Part shown: positions 1-6,587 of the stretch, piece after piece
Numbering within the stretch: the stretch's first letter is position 1
How the letters are laid out: every line of letters begins with the position of its first letter
Assembly: GCA_937871685.1 (NCBI GenBank)
Contig: CALMOL010000274.1
Span: forward strand, 1,231-13,727
Length of the DNA: 12,497 nt
Direction: 5' to 3'
Source of the DNA: an uncultured Verrucomicrobiota bacterium
Lineage (GTDB): Bacteria > Verrucomicrobiota > Verrucomicrobiia > Chthoniobacterales > SZAS-18
Notes under the pieces: model-generated
The model's database searches: none
What the model was told of the DNA's origin: nothing
What the model saw: the letters and a program-made list of their open reading frames with translations, nothing else
Program-made: the position numbers and the translations under genes

Positions 1-14
1 CCCCGCGTGCACCC

Positions 15-51
15 GGTAGGGGGTCCCGGGGGCCCCCCCCCCCCCGCTACC
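15..51. repeat. GC hairpin with a C13 homopolymer
   Basis: GGTAG at 15-19 pairs with CTACC at 47-51, and the G-rich segment between can pair with a run of 13 C (33-45). The hairpin lies just beyond the hrpB stop, so it could help end hrpB transcription, but on that strand no T-tract follows. The long C run is also a spot where sequencing or assembly errs. Bases 1-89 show no gene. Confidence 0.4.
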
Positions 52-89
52 CGTTTCCATTGCCTTTCCTGCGCGTCTCTTCGGTCTGC

Positions 90-2669
90 TCACCGCCACT
101 CGTGCCTTGGATAGCGGCGCTGGAGCTCGGCCTTCACCTTCGGGTATTGCTCGCGCCAGAAGTTCGCCAAATCGCGCGTGACCTGGATCGGGCGCTGGTT
201 GGGCGCGAGGATCTCGATGGTCACGGGAACGTGCCGTGCCGCGACGAAAAGGCCCGCTTCCACTCCGTAGAGCTCCTGGATGCGCGCGGCCAGCACCGGC
301 GGAGCGCCGTCGGGCTCGTAGCGCAGCTTGCGCGCGCGGCCGCCGGGAAGCTCCAGGCGCTCCGGGGCGTGCTCATCCAGCCAGCCCTGCTGCGCCGACG
401 ACAGCCACGAGCGGAACACGCCGGCCACGCTCCGGTCGCGCACTTGGTTCCATGTCCAGGCGCCGAGGCAGAGCTGCTCCAACAGCGCCAGGCGGTCGTC
501 CTCGCCCAGCGGCGGCAATTCCAGCTCGGGCATCCACTTCGCGAGCGAATTGAGGCGCGCGACCCATTGCTCCACCGCGCCGTCCTCCAGGCCTTCGAGT
601 CGCAGGCGGCCGGCGTGAATCTCGCGCGCCAGCAGCGCCGCGGCGGCCTCGCGGGGCGGATCCTCGGACATCTTCTCGGCGATCACGAGGTCGCGGAATT
701 TTCGACGGCGACGGCCGAGCACGCGCTTCTGCGTGGCATCCCACTCCACCGTTTCCTCGTCCGAAAAGTCGCGCGGGAACAGCTCGCGCAGCCACGATTC
801 CTCCACCGCGGTGGCGAGCGTGAGCAGCGTGTTCAATTCGCGGTCGCGCCCCTCGACCTCACGCACCTCGGCGGCCACGAGCAGGGGCGCGTCCTGCGGG
901 GCGGTCTCACGCGCCAGCACGCCGCGCCGGCCCCCGACCAAGGCGCAGCGCAGCGTGCCGGTGTCGAGCCGGCGCGCGAGCTGGTCGGAGAACGCCGCGA
1001 GGATGCACCGCCGCAGCGCGCCCGGCTGGCCCGCGCCCTCCGCCACCGCCAGCCCCTGCTCGCGCGCCAAGCGCAAAAACTGCTCCGCCAGCTCCGAGGC
1101 GGCGCGCGCGTTCTGTGCGTGAATGCCCACGCGGCGCAGGCGGCCGGGATCGAAGTTGTTCTTTTCCGCGAAGCGCAGCGCGCGCAGCAGCAGGAGGAAG
1201 TCGGAATCCTTCTCCGGGCCAAGCGCGTCCTCGCGCTGGTCCGCGGTGTAAGCGTCCACTGGGCGCACGAGGAGACTTTTGCCCTGCGTGAGCGCGGCGA
1301 TGCGCGCCGCGCCGGCCACCGCGCCGTGGACCTCGGCCTCGAGCAGGAGGCGCGCGTAGCGGGGATGCACCGGGAAGGCCAGCATCCGTCGGCCGAGCGG
1401 GGTGATCGCGCCCGTCGGCCCCGGCTCCGTGGCGCCGAGCGATTCCAGCAGGCGCTCGGCCCGCTCCAGGGCGCGCGTCTCGGGCGCCTCCAACCAGCGG
1501 AAGGCGCGCACGTCCGCCACGCCGGCCGCCTTGAGCGTGAGCACCACCTCGGCGAGGTCGAGGCGCTTGATCTCCGGCGTCTCCTGCGCCGCGCGATGGA
1601 GGTGATCCTCCTGCGGCCACAGGCGGATGCAGAATCCCGGCGCGGTGCGCCCGGCGCGCCCGGCGCGCTGCTCGGCGGAGGCGCGCGAGATTTTCTCGAT
1701 GAGCAGCGTGTTGATCCCGCGGAAGGGATCAAAGCGCGCGATTCGTGCGAGACCCGAGTCGATCACGATGCGCACGCTTTCGATGGTGAGCGACGTTTCG
1801 GCGACATTTGTCGCGACGACGACTTTGCGCCGGCCGTGCTCCGTCGAAGGCGCGAGCGCCGCGTCTTGCTCGGCTGGCGGCAGCTCGCCGTGGAGCGGCC
1901 GGGCGATCCACGAGCGGTCGAGCGTGCGGCGGGAGCGAATTTCCTGGATGGTGCGCGCGATCTCGTAGGCGCCCGGCATGAAGACAAGCGCGTCGCCCAC
2001 CGGGATCTCGGGTCCGAGGCGCTCTAGCTCGTCGGCCGCCATCTCCCACGCGGGCTTCTTTCCCGCGAGGCGCATCGGCAGGTAATCCACGTCCACCGGG
2101 AAGGTGCGCCCAGCCGAGGTGAGCACGGCGACCTCCGGGCCGAGGTGGCGCGCGAGCAGGCCGGTGTCGAGCGTGGCCGACATCACCACGAGGCGCAGGT
2201 CGGGCCGCGAGGCTTCTTGCAGGTCAAGCGCGCGGGCGAGCGTGAGATCACCGTAAAGGTGCCGCTCGTGGAACTCGTCGAAGAGAATCGCGCCGATGCT
2301 CCGCAACTCGGGATCGCCAAGCATCTGACGCAGGAGCACGCCCTCGGTGACGAACTGAATGCGCGTGTCGCGGCCGCTCTGGTTGTCGAAGCGGATGGTG
2401 TATCCGACCTCGCGCCCCAACGGCACTCCGCGTTCCCGCGCCACGCGAGCGGCGAGCATCCGCGCAGCCAGGCGACGCGGCTGGAGGACGACCACGCGCC
2501 GATGCTCGCCGAGCAGGCCAGCGTCGAGAAGCATCTGCGGAACCTGCGTGGATTTTCCCGATCCGGTGGGCGCCTGGAGGATGAGACGATTCCCGGCTTG
2601 GAGGCGCACCACGATTTCGTCGGCAAGCGCATGGATCGGCAAGTCGCGCGAGGAGATGACGTTTGGCAT
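90..2669 (-). CDS. hrpB: ATP-dependent RNA helicase HrpB (DEAH/RHA family)
   Basis: Predicted cytoplasmic DEAH-box NTPase of 859 residues; the HrpB family is usually a little over 800. HrpB is a widespread bacterial RNA helicase-like protein whose substrate is poorly defined. Seen in order: Walker A APTGSGKST (33-41), motif II as DEFH (131-134, the HrpB variant), SAT (164-166), motif V ATNVAETSLTI (286-296), motif VI QRAGRAGR (334-341), a helicase-associated HA2 region around 395-480, and the HrpB-type C-terminus ending RYPRHEWR. I chose the ATG at 2669, which gives MPNVISSRDL just before the ATPase core. The frame stays open to a GTG at 2804, but those 45 codons read through the 2708-2820 palindrome and do not resemble HrpB. 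No Shine-Dalgarno precedes the start. It is divergent from the crotonase-family gene and probably unrelated to it in function. Confidence 0.94.
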   Translation of the reverse strand: MPNVISSRDLPIHALADEIVVRLQAGNRLILQAPTGSGKSTQVPQMLLDAGLLGEHRRVVVLQPRRLAARMLAARVARERGVPLGREVGYTIRFDNQSGRDTRIQFVTEGVLLRQMLGDPELRSIGAILFDEFHERHLYGDLTLARALDLQEASRPDLRLVVMSATLDTGLLARHLGPEVAVLTSAGRTFPVDVDYLPMRLAGKKPAWEMAADELERLGPEIPVGDALVFMPGAYEIARTIQEIRSRRTLDRSWIARPLHGELPPAEQDAALAPSTEHGRRKVVVATNVAETSLTIESVRIVIDSGLARIARFDPFRGINTLLIEKISRASAEQRAGRAGRTAPGFCIRLWPQEDHLHRAAQETPEIKRLDLAEVVLTLKAAGVADVRAFRWLEAPETRALERAERLLESLGATEPGPTGAITPLGRRMLAFPVHPRYARLLLEAEVHGAVAGAARIAALTQGKSLLVRPVDAYTADQREDALGPEKDSDFLLLLRALRFAEKNNFDPGRLRRVGIHAQNARAASELAEQFLRLAREQGLAVAEGAGQPGALRRCILAAFSDQLARRLDTGTLRCALVGGRRGVLARETAPQDAPLLVAAEVREVEGRDRELNTLLTLATAVEESWLRELFPRDFSDEETVEWDATQKRVLGRRRRKFRDLVIAEKMSEDPPREAAAALLAREIHAGRLRLEGLEDGAVEQWVARLNSLAKWMPELELPPLGEDDRLALLEQLCLGAWTWNQVRDRSVAGVFRSWLSSAQQGWLDEHAPERLELPGGRARKLRYEPDGAPPVLAARIQELYGVEAGLFVAARHVPVTIEILAPNQRPIQVTRDLANFWREQYPKVKAELQRRYPRHEWR

Positions 2670-2707
2670 GAAGAGTCGGAAGCAAGGATGCCCTCGCGCG
2701 GCGAGCA

Positions 2708-2820
2708 AACGCTTTAGAGGGCGGTGGCAAGCGTTTGCGCGACACGGCTTTGGATCGAGGCCGCGGCGACAAATCAAAAGCGGTGTCGCACTGACGCTTG
2801 CCACCGCCCTTCAAAACGTT
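2708..2820. repeat. 113-bp imperfect palindrome (REP/MITE-like)
   Basis: Two 48-nt arms (2708-2755 and 2773-2820) are inverted copies around a 17-nt centre. The core GGGCGGTGGCAAGCGT (2719-2734) pairs perfectly with its complement at 2794-2809. A second block, GCGACAC (2739-2745), pairs with 2783-2789, and GCTTT (2747-2751) with 2777-2781. About 8 of 48 positions mismatch. It sits 38 bp upstream of the hrpB start and would fold strongly in either transcript. There is no ORF of its own and no clear target-site duplication. It resembles REP or miniature inverted-repeat elements; whether it is repeated elsewhere in the genome cannot be seen here. Confidence 0.8.
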
Positions 2821-2828
2821 CTCCTCCC

Positions 2829-2842
2829 AATTGAATACAATC
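2829..2842. promoter_or_regulatory. ATTG-N4-CAAT inverted repeat, copy 1
   Basis: AATTG-AATA-CAATC lies in the hrpB/crotonase divergent region. It closely matches the elements at 2929-2942 and 6529-6542. A degenerate relative, GATTG-CGCT-CAAGC, lies at 2862-2875. It may be an operator half-site pair, or a promoter box reading TTGnATACAAT. The function is inferred from recurrence and location only. Confidence 0.4.
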
Positions 2843-2928
2843 CGAGAAACCGGATGAATGTGATTGCGCTCAAGCACCCAGGCTGATTTACAAAGATTTC
2901 GTTTGACGCCTTTCCCGGCTGCTGATGT

Positions 2929-2942
2929 GATTGCATACAATC
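2929..2942. promoter_or_regulatory. ATTG-N4-CAAT inverted repeat upstream of the crotonase-family gene, copy 2
   Basis: GATTG-CATA-CAATC has perfect 5-bp arms and ends 38 nt before the ATG at 2981. It lies exactly 100 bp from copy 1. TTGACG at 2903-2908 lies 27 bp upstream of the TACAAT half, the same arrangement as TTGACA and TGCAAT before dctP. That spacing is too long for a normal sigma-70 promoter, so an operator reading is at least as good. Confidence 0.45.
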
Positions 2943-2980
2943 CTGTCTCGCTCGTCGGCAACCCTCAGTCCCCCGCTGCC

Positions 2981-3850
2981 ATGGCCCTCGCCAAGCTTCG
3001 TTCCTTTGCCCGGAATCTGATCCCGCCGCCGTGGCGCAAGCCGGCGCTGGCGCCCGCGACGCCGGACACCGGCCAGATCCTGCTGGAGCGCAAGGAGGGC
3101 GTCGTCACGGTGAAGCTTTACAATCCCGGCAAGCTCAACGCGCTTTCCGTGCGGATGTGGGAAACGCTGCGCTCCACGTTCCGCTCGCTGTCGGCAGACC
3201 AATCCATTCGCTGCATCGTGCTGCGTGGCGCGGACGGCAACTTCGCCGCCGGCGCGGACATCGCGCAGTTCCCGGCGATGCGGCACACGCTGGAGCAAGT
3301 GCGCCGGTATCATCTGGAGACCATCGCTCCGGCCTTGCGCGCGGTGGATGAGTGCCCGCACCCGACCGTGGCCTGCATCGAGGGCGTGTGCGTGGGCGGC
3401 GGCCTGGAGATCGCCTCGCAGTGCGATCTGCGCGTTGCCGCGGCCGACTCGCGCTTCGGCGTGCCCATCAACAAGCTCGGCTTCCCGATGGCACCCGACG
3501 AGCTGCGCCGCCTCCTGGCCTTGTGCGGCCGGGCCGTGGCTTTGGAAATTCTGTTGGAGGCCCGCGTCTTCGGCGCCGCCGAGGCGAAGGAGAAGGGCCT
3601 GCTCACGCGCGTGGTGCCGCCGGAAAAGGTGGTGGAGGAAGCCTACGCCGTGGCCGCGCGCATCGTGGCCGGGGCGCCCATCGCGCAGCGCCTCAACAAG
3701 CGCCTGATCCATCGCCTCGCCCCCGAGCCGCCGCGCCTGAGCGAGGCCGAGTTGGACGAGATCTTTGTCGCCTTTGCCGAGTCCCACGATCATCGCGAGG
3801 GCGTGGCTGCCTTCCTTGAGAAGCGTCCTCCGCAGTTCCGGGGCGAGTGA
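2981..3850 (+). CDS. Enoyl-CoA hydratase/isomerase (crotonase) family protein
   Basis: 289 residues with a crotonase fold acting on an acyl-CoA thioester, probably in the cytoplasm. Seen: KLNALS (51-56), the oxyanion-hole segment AAGADI (89-94), GVCVGGGLEIA (135-145) with the first catalytic glutamate at E143, and the C-terminal EGVAAFLEKRPPQF (273-286) typical of the family. In the segment that normally carries the second hydratase glutamate (PEILLG in mitochondrial enoyl-CoA hydratase) this protein reads VPINKLG (161-167), with no glutamate. Ordinary hydratase activity is therefore uncertain; isomerase, thioesterase or decarboxylase roles occur in this superfamily. About 30 extra N-terminal residues, basic and proline-rich, precede the domain. 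I chose the ATG at 2981 over the TTG at 2864, which would add a non-homologous extension across the regulatory region. matB follows 201 nt downstream on the same strand, suggesting linked CoA chemistry. Confidence 0.88.
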   Translation: MALAKLRSFARNLIPPPWRKPALAPATPDTGQILLERKEGVVTVKLYNPGKLNALSVRMWETLRSTFRSLSADQSIRCIVLRGADGNFAAGADIAQFPAMRHTLEQVRRYHLETIAPALRAVDECPHPTVACIEGVCVGGGLEIASQCDLRVAAADSRFGVPINKLGFPMAPDELRRLLALCGRAVALEILLEARVFGAAEAKEKGLLTRVVPPEKVVEEAYAVAARIVAGAPIAQRLNKRLIHRLAPEPPRLSEAELDEIFVAFAESHDHREGVAAFLEKRPPQFRGE

Positions 3851-3867
3851 GCTTTCGGGGCAAGGGG

Positions 3868-4013
3868 GACAGGATCGCAGGATTAATAGGATTGGGGCTG
3901 CGAGCCTTGCCCGAGCCAGCCCGCTTCCGTAGGAAGACGATTCACGCCCGTGAACAGCCGCGCGAAATCATTTGAAATTCAATCCTGTAATCCCGAAATC
4001 CTGTAATCCTGTC
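3868..4013. repeat. Inverted arrays of the octamer AATCCTGT flanking the gap before matB
   Basis: On the right, four tandem 8-nt units run AATCCTGT, AATCCCGA, AATCCTGT, AATCCTGT (3981-4012), followed by C. On the left the complement occurs as ACAGGATC, GCAGGATT, AATAGGATT (3869-3893). The outer ends form an inverted repeat, GACAGGAT-n2-CAGGATT, with two mismatches. The interior (3894-3980) holds a TTCAC-GCCC-GTGAA hairpin and no ORF. It could be a mobile or REP-type element, or a structured terminator or leader between the crotonase gene and matB. Confidence 0.65.
3970..3985. promoter_or_regulatory. Degenerate ATTG/CAAT element upstream of matB
   Basis: ATTTGAAATTCAATCC resembles the elements at 2829, 2929 and 6529, with one extra spacer base and an offset first arm. 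Its core TTGAA-A-TTCAA is itself a perfect palindrome. It ends 66 nt before the matB ATG and overlaps the first octamer unit, so it may be part of that repeat rather than a separate site. Confidence 0.25.
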
Positions 4014-4051
4014 TCTTCCTGCACCGCACCCGGTCTTCCGTTCCCCCGAGC

Positions 4052-5593
4052 ATGTCCGGCAATCTTTACTCGCTAATCGCCTCCCGTTTCCCCGCCGACC
4101 GCACGGCCGCGTGCCTTGAGACGCCCGCGGGTGAGCCGTTCTCGTGGGCCGAGCTGGAACGCCGCACGGCGCAGGCTGCCAATCTTCTCGTCGGCCGCGG
4201 CCTCCGGCCCGGCGACCGCGTCCTCGCGCAGGTGGAGAAGTCGCCGGCCGCGCTCTTCCTCTACCTCGGCGCGCTGCGGGCCGGCCTCGTCTTCGTCCCG
4301 CTGAACACCGCTTATCGCGAGGCCGAGACCGACTACTTCCTCGAAAACGCCGCCCCCGGCGCAGTAGTCTTTTTGCCGGAACGCGAGAGCTGGTTCACCG
4401 AGGCGGCGAAACGGCACGGCGGGGTGGCGGCCTGGACGCTCGACGGCCAGGGCGGCGGTTCCTTCGCGGACAAGGCGGCGAAGCAATCCAGCGAATTCAC
4501 CGACGTGCCGCGCGCCAACGATGACCTCGCCTGCATCCTCTACACCTCCGGCACCACCGGCCGCTCGAAGGGCGCGATGCTCTCGCACGGCAACCTCTCG
4601 TCCAACGCCCAAACGCTCCACGCTTGGTGGGACTGGCTCGAGGACGACGTGCTGCTCCACGCGCTACCGATCTTCCACGTCCACGGCCTGTTCGTCGCGG
4701 TGCACGGCGCGCTCCTGGCCGGCGCGAAGATGATCTGGATGTCCAAGTGGGATGCCCCCGAGGCCGCGCGACAACTGCGGCGCTGCACCGTGTTCATGGG
4801 CGTGCCGACGATGTATGTGCGCCTGCTGGCCGAGCCTTCGTTCGGCCGGGAGGCATGCGCGGGGATGCGCCTCTTCATCTCTGGCTCCGCGCCGCTGCTG
4901 GTCGAGACCTTCCGCGAGTTTCAGGCACGCACCGGCCACACCATCCTCGAGCGCTACGGCATGAGCGAGACGGTCATGATCACGTCGAATGCCTGCCGCC
5001 CGGCCGACGGCCCGCGCGTGGCTGGCACGGTGGGCGCGGCGCTGCCGGGCGTGTCCATCCGAGTGGTGGGCGAGGAAAACTCCCCGCGCACCGAGGGCGA
5101 GGTGGGCGACGTGCAGGTGCGCGGCCCCAATGTGTTCTCCGGCTACTGGCGCGCGCCGGAAAAGACCGCGCAGGACTTCACCTCCGACGGCTGGTTCAAG
5201 ACCGGCGACGTCGGCCGCCTCGGTGGCCCCAGCGCAGACGGCACACCGGCCCCGGCGAACTACCTAACCATCGTCGGCCGCTCGAAAGATCTCATCATCA
5301 CCGGCGGCTACAACGTGTATCCCAAGGAAATCGAGGGCTTCCTCGATGAGATGCCCGGCGTGGCCGAGAGCGCCGTGTTCGGCGTGCCCGACCCCGACTT
5401 CGGCGAGGCCGTGTGCGCCGCCGTGGTGCCCCGCGCCGGCGCCACGCTCGACGGCGAATCTCTCACGGCCGCAATGCGCGCGCGCATCGCCAAATTCAAG
5501 GCGCCCAAGCAAGTCCACGTCGTCGCTGAGCTGCCGCGCAACGCGATGGGCAAGGTGCAGAAGAACGTCCTGCGGCAGACTTATGGCGGCTAA
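4052..5593 (+). CDS. matB: Malonyl-CoA synthetase (malonate--CoA ligase) MatB
   Basis: 513 residues, the usual size for MatB. This cytoplasmic ANL-superfamily ligase adenylates malonate, often also methylmalonate, then forms the CoA thioester. Seen: P-loop YTSGTTGRSKGA (164-175), the MatB-like ALPIFHVHGLF (204-214), RLFISGSAPLL (273-283) whose arginine is linked to malonate carboxylate binding in studied MatB enzymes, RYGMSET (301-307), TGD (384-386), the hinge GRSKDLIITGGYNVYPKEIE (409-428), and PRNAMGKVQKNVL (495-507) with catalytic lysine K501. Similarity to rhizobial MatB is recognisable along the whole length. A short insertion (about 391-403, rich in G, P and A) enlarges the loop after TGD. 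The start has no Shine-Dalgarno; CCCCC ends 4 nt before the ATG. No malonyl-CoA decarboxylase (MatA) gene is in the window. Confidence 0.93.
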   Translation: MSGNLYSLIASRFPADRTAACLETPAGEPFSWAELERRTAQAANLLVGRGLRPGDRVLAQVEKSPAALFLYLGALRAGLVFVPLNTAYREAETDYFLENAAPGAVVFLPERESWFTEAAKRHGGVAAWTLDGQGGGSFADKAAKQSSEFTDVPRANDDLACILYTSGTTGRSKGAMLSHGNLSSNAQTLHAWWDWLEDDVLLHALPIFHVHGLFVAVHGALLAGAKMIWMSKWDAPEAARQLRRCTVFMGVPTMYVRLLAEPSFGREACAGMRLFISGSAPLLVETFREFQARTGHTILERYGMSETVMITSNACRPADGPRVAGTVGAALPGVSIRVVGEENSPRTEGEVGDVQVRGPNVFSGYWRAPEKTAQDFTSDGWFKTGDVGRLGGPSADGTPAPANYLTIVGRSKDLIITGGYNVYPKEIEGFLDEMPGVAESAVFGVPDPDFGEAVCAAVVPRAGATLDGESLTAAMRARIAKFKAPKQVHVVAELPRNAMGKVQKNVLRQTYGG

Positions 5594-5649
5594 GCCACGC
5601 CATCCTGAGCGATCTCGACACTCCACCGCCGTCGCCTAGCTTTTTCGAC

Positions 5650-5838
5650 ATGAGCCAAGCCCTTCAGTATCTCACCGATGAGCACGGCGATCGGACGGCC
5701 GTGGTCCTGCCCATCCGCGAATACGAGAAGCTCCTCGAAGACCTGGACGATCTCGCCGTGGTAGCGGAGCGGCGCGGTGAGCCCGTGGTGTCGCACGAGG
5801 ATTTCCTCGCTGACCTGAAGCGCGATGGCCTCCTTTAG
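5650..5838 (+). CDS. Type II antitoxin, Phd/YefM-like
   Basis: A small acidic protein of 62 residues that would bind and neutralise the toxin encoded next and probably repress the shared promoter. The pattern is typical of short RelE-partner antitoxins: a beta-strand start (LQYLTDEHGDRTAVVLPI), the helix REYEKLLEDLDDL (23-35), and an acidic toxin-wrapping tail ending LADLKRDGLL. Its 3' end overlaps the toxin start by 14 nt, the usual coupled arrangement. It lies 56 nt after matB. TCGACA occurs at 5615-5620 and again at 5645-5650 overlapping the start codon, a weak candidate for an autoregulatory site. No Shine-Dalgarno is visible; the leader is pyrimidine-rich. Confidence 0.85.
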   Translation: MSQALQYLTDEHGDRTAVVLPIREYEKLLEDLDDLAVVAERRGEPVVSHEDFLADLKRDGLL

Positions 5839-6088
5839 CATCCAATGGCGCGCTTCGACCAAGAAGGACCTCCGCGCCCTGCCTCGCCAAGAGGTGGCAC
5901 GGGTGGTCGAAGCCGTCGGCCGTCTCGCCGACGAACCATTGCCGCATGGTTCGTTGAAACTGTCTGGCTCGGAGCGCACCTATCGCTTTCGCGTTGGAGA
6001 CTACCGGATCATCTACGAGGTGCTTCGCGAGACTCACGTCGTCGAGATTCAACGCGTCCGGCACCGCAAGGACGTTTACCGCGAGTGA
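5825..6088 (+). CDS. Type II toxin, RelE/ParE superfamily
   Basis: 87 residues, the normal size for this fold. RelE members cleave mRNA at the ribosome and ParE members poison gyrase; sequence alone does not decide which. Seen: the N-terminal basic helix STKKDLRALP (11-20), then KLSGSERTYRFRVGDYRIIY (45-64) and VRHRKDVYR (78-86). The arginines around YRFRVGDYR and the terminal HRKDVY pattern are the family signature and favour a RelE-like ribonuclease. The start ATG at 5825 lies inside the antitoxin gene and gives the expected N-terminus. The stop overlaps a possible GTG start of the next ORF. Confidence 0.88.
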   Translation: MASFSIQWRASTKKDLRALPRQEVARVVEAVGRLADEPLPHGSLKLSGSERTYRFRVGDYRIIYEVLRETHVVEIQRVRHRKDVYRE

Positions 6089-6534
6089 TCCTCCTCGCCC
6101 TTGCTGCCTTGGCCACTTTGGGCATGGCGGGTGCGCCGGTGAAGGCTGGCTTGCTACAGCTTGGCATCCCTGAATGGGAATGGTTGGAAGATCCCGTCCC
6201 GGCGGATTCCAAATGCGAAATCGCGCGAGCGTGCGACGAGATTTCCATCGCTTCGGTAAGCCACGCCGAGAGCGTACGGATGCTCGTGGTTCATCCACAA
6301 AATCATTCGATCCATCCATACGCTTCGCTTTTCTTGTTTCTCCTAATGGACGACAATCAAATTGTCGCTCGGCTGAGAGCGCCCAGTGGGAGATATGTGT
6401 TTGGCGGGCTTTATCCTCTGTTAAGGGAGCCTGGACTGATAAAGGTTTCTCGCTACGCGCTGATCGCGCCGGGACGCGTTGAGCTTTGCCCACGCTTTGC
6501 CTTTGACACTTCAGAATGCGCCCCGCCAGATTGA
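6085..6534 (+). CDS. Hypothetical exported protein, 149 aa
   Basis: No family is recognised. Reading from a GTG at 6085, which overlaps the toxin stop as GTGA, gives 149 residues. The N-terminus is hydrophobic (MILLALAALATLGMAGAPVKA) and looks like a short signal peptide, although a positive charge near the start is missing. The rest has four cysteines (44, 50, 135, 145) that could form disulfides in the periplasm, and a hydrophobic stretch SLFLFLLM (81-88). Codons around 6290-6440 are richer in A and T than the neighbouring genes, hinting at a separate origin together with the toxin-antitoxin pair. An ATG at 6124 is an alternative start. It ends at the ATTG-N4-CAAT element before dctP. It could also be a non-coding frame extension; confidence is moderate to low. 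Confidence 0.42.
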   Translation: MILLALAALATLGMAGAPVKAGLLQLGIPEWEWLEDPVPADSKCEIARACDEISIASVSHAESVRMLVVHPQNHSIHPYASLFLFLLMDDNQIVARLRAPSGRYVFGGLYPLLREPGLIKVSRYALIAPGRVELCPRFAFDTSECAPPD

Positions 6535-6542
6535 ATGCAATC
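6529..6542. promoter_or_regulatory. ATTG-N4-CAAT inverted repeat upstream of dctP
   Basis: GATTG-AATG-CAATC has perfect 5-bp arms and ends 45 nt before the dctP ATG. TTGACA, a perfect -35 consensus, is at 6503-6508, 27 bp upstream of the TGCAAT half; at standard spacing only a weak -10, CAGATT (6527-6532), is seen. The match to the element before the crotonase-family gene suggests a shared regulator or promoter type. Confidence 0.45.
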
Positions 6543-6587
6543 GGCCGGCTGATTCCTCTCCCCGCAGTTCCCCCATCCCCCTCGAAC

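Noticed and set aside
60..2027. Long plus-strand ORF opposite hrpB (655 codons)
   Set aside because: It is a high-GC shadow, rich in Arg, Ala, Gln and His, antisense to a clear helicase whose motifs are all in the minus frame.
2670..2804. N-terminal extension of HrpB from GTG 2804
   Set aside because: It reads through the palindrome, has no resemblance to HrpB, and ends at a good ATG just before the conserved domain.
2981..3850. Assigning the crotonase protein as methylmalonyl-CoA decarboxylase (YgfG)
   Set aside because: It shares KLNALS, the IRCI-LR segment and the C-terminal pattern, but the catalytic His and Tyr positions differ, so only the family name is supported.
3981..4012. CRISPR-like repeat array
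   Set aside because: The units are only 8 nt and directly adjacent, with no spacers and no cas genes.
6503..6541. A standard sigma-70 promoter for dctP using TTGACA and TGCAAT
   Set aside because: The spacing is 27 bp; at 17-18 bp only a weak -10 is present, so it is reported as a regulatory element instead.
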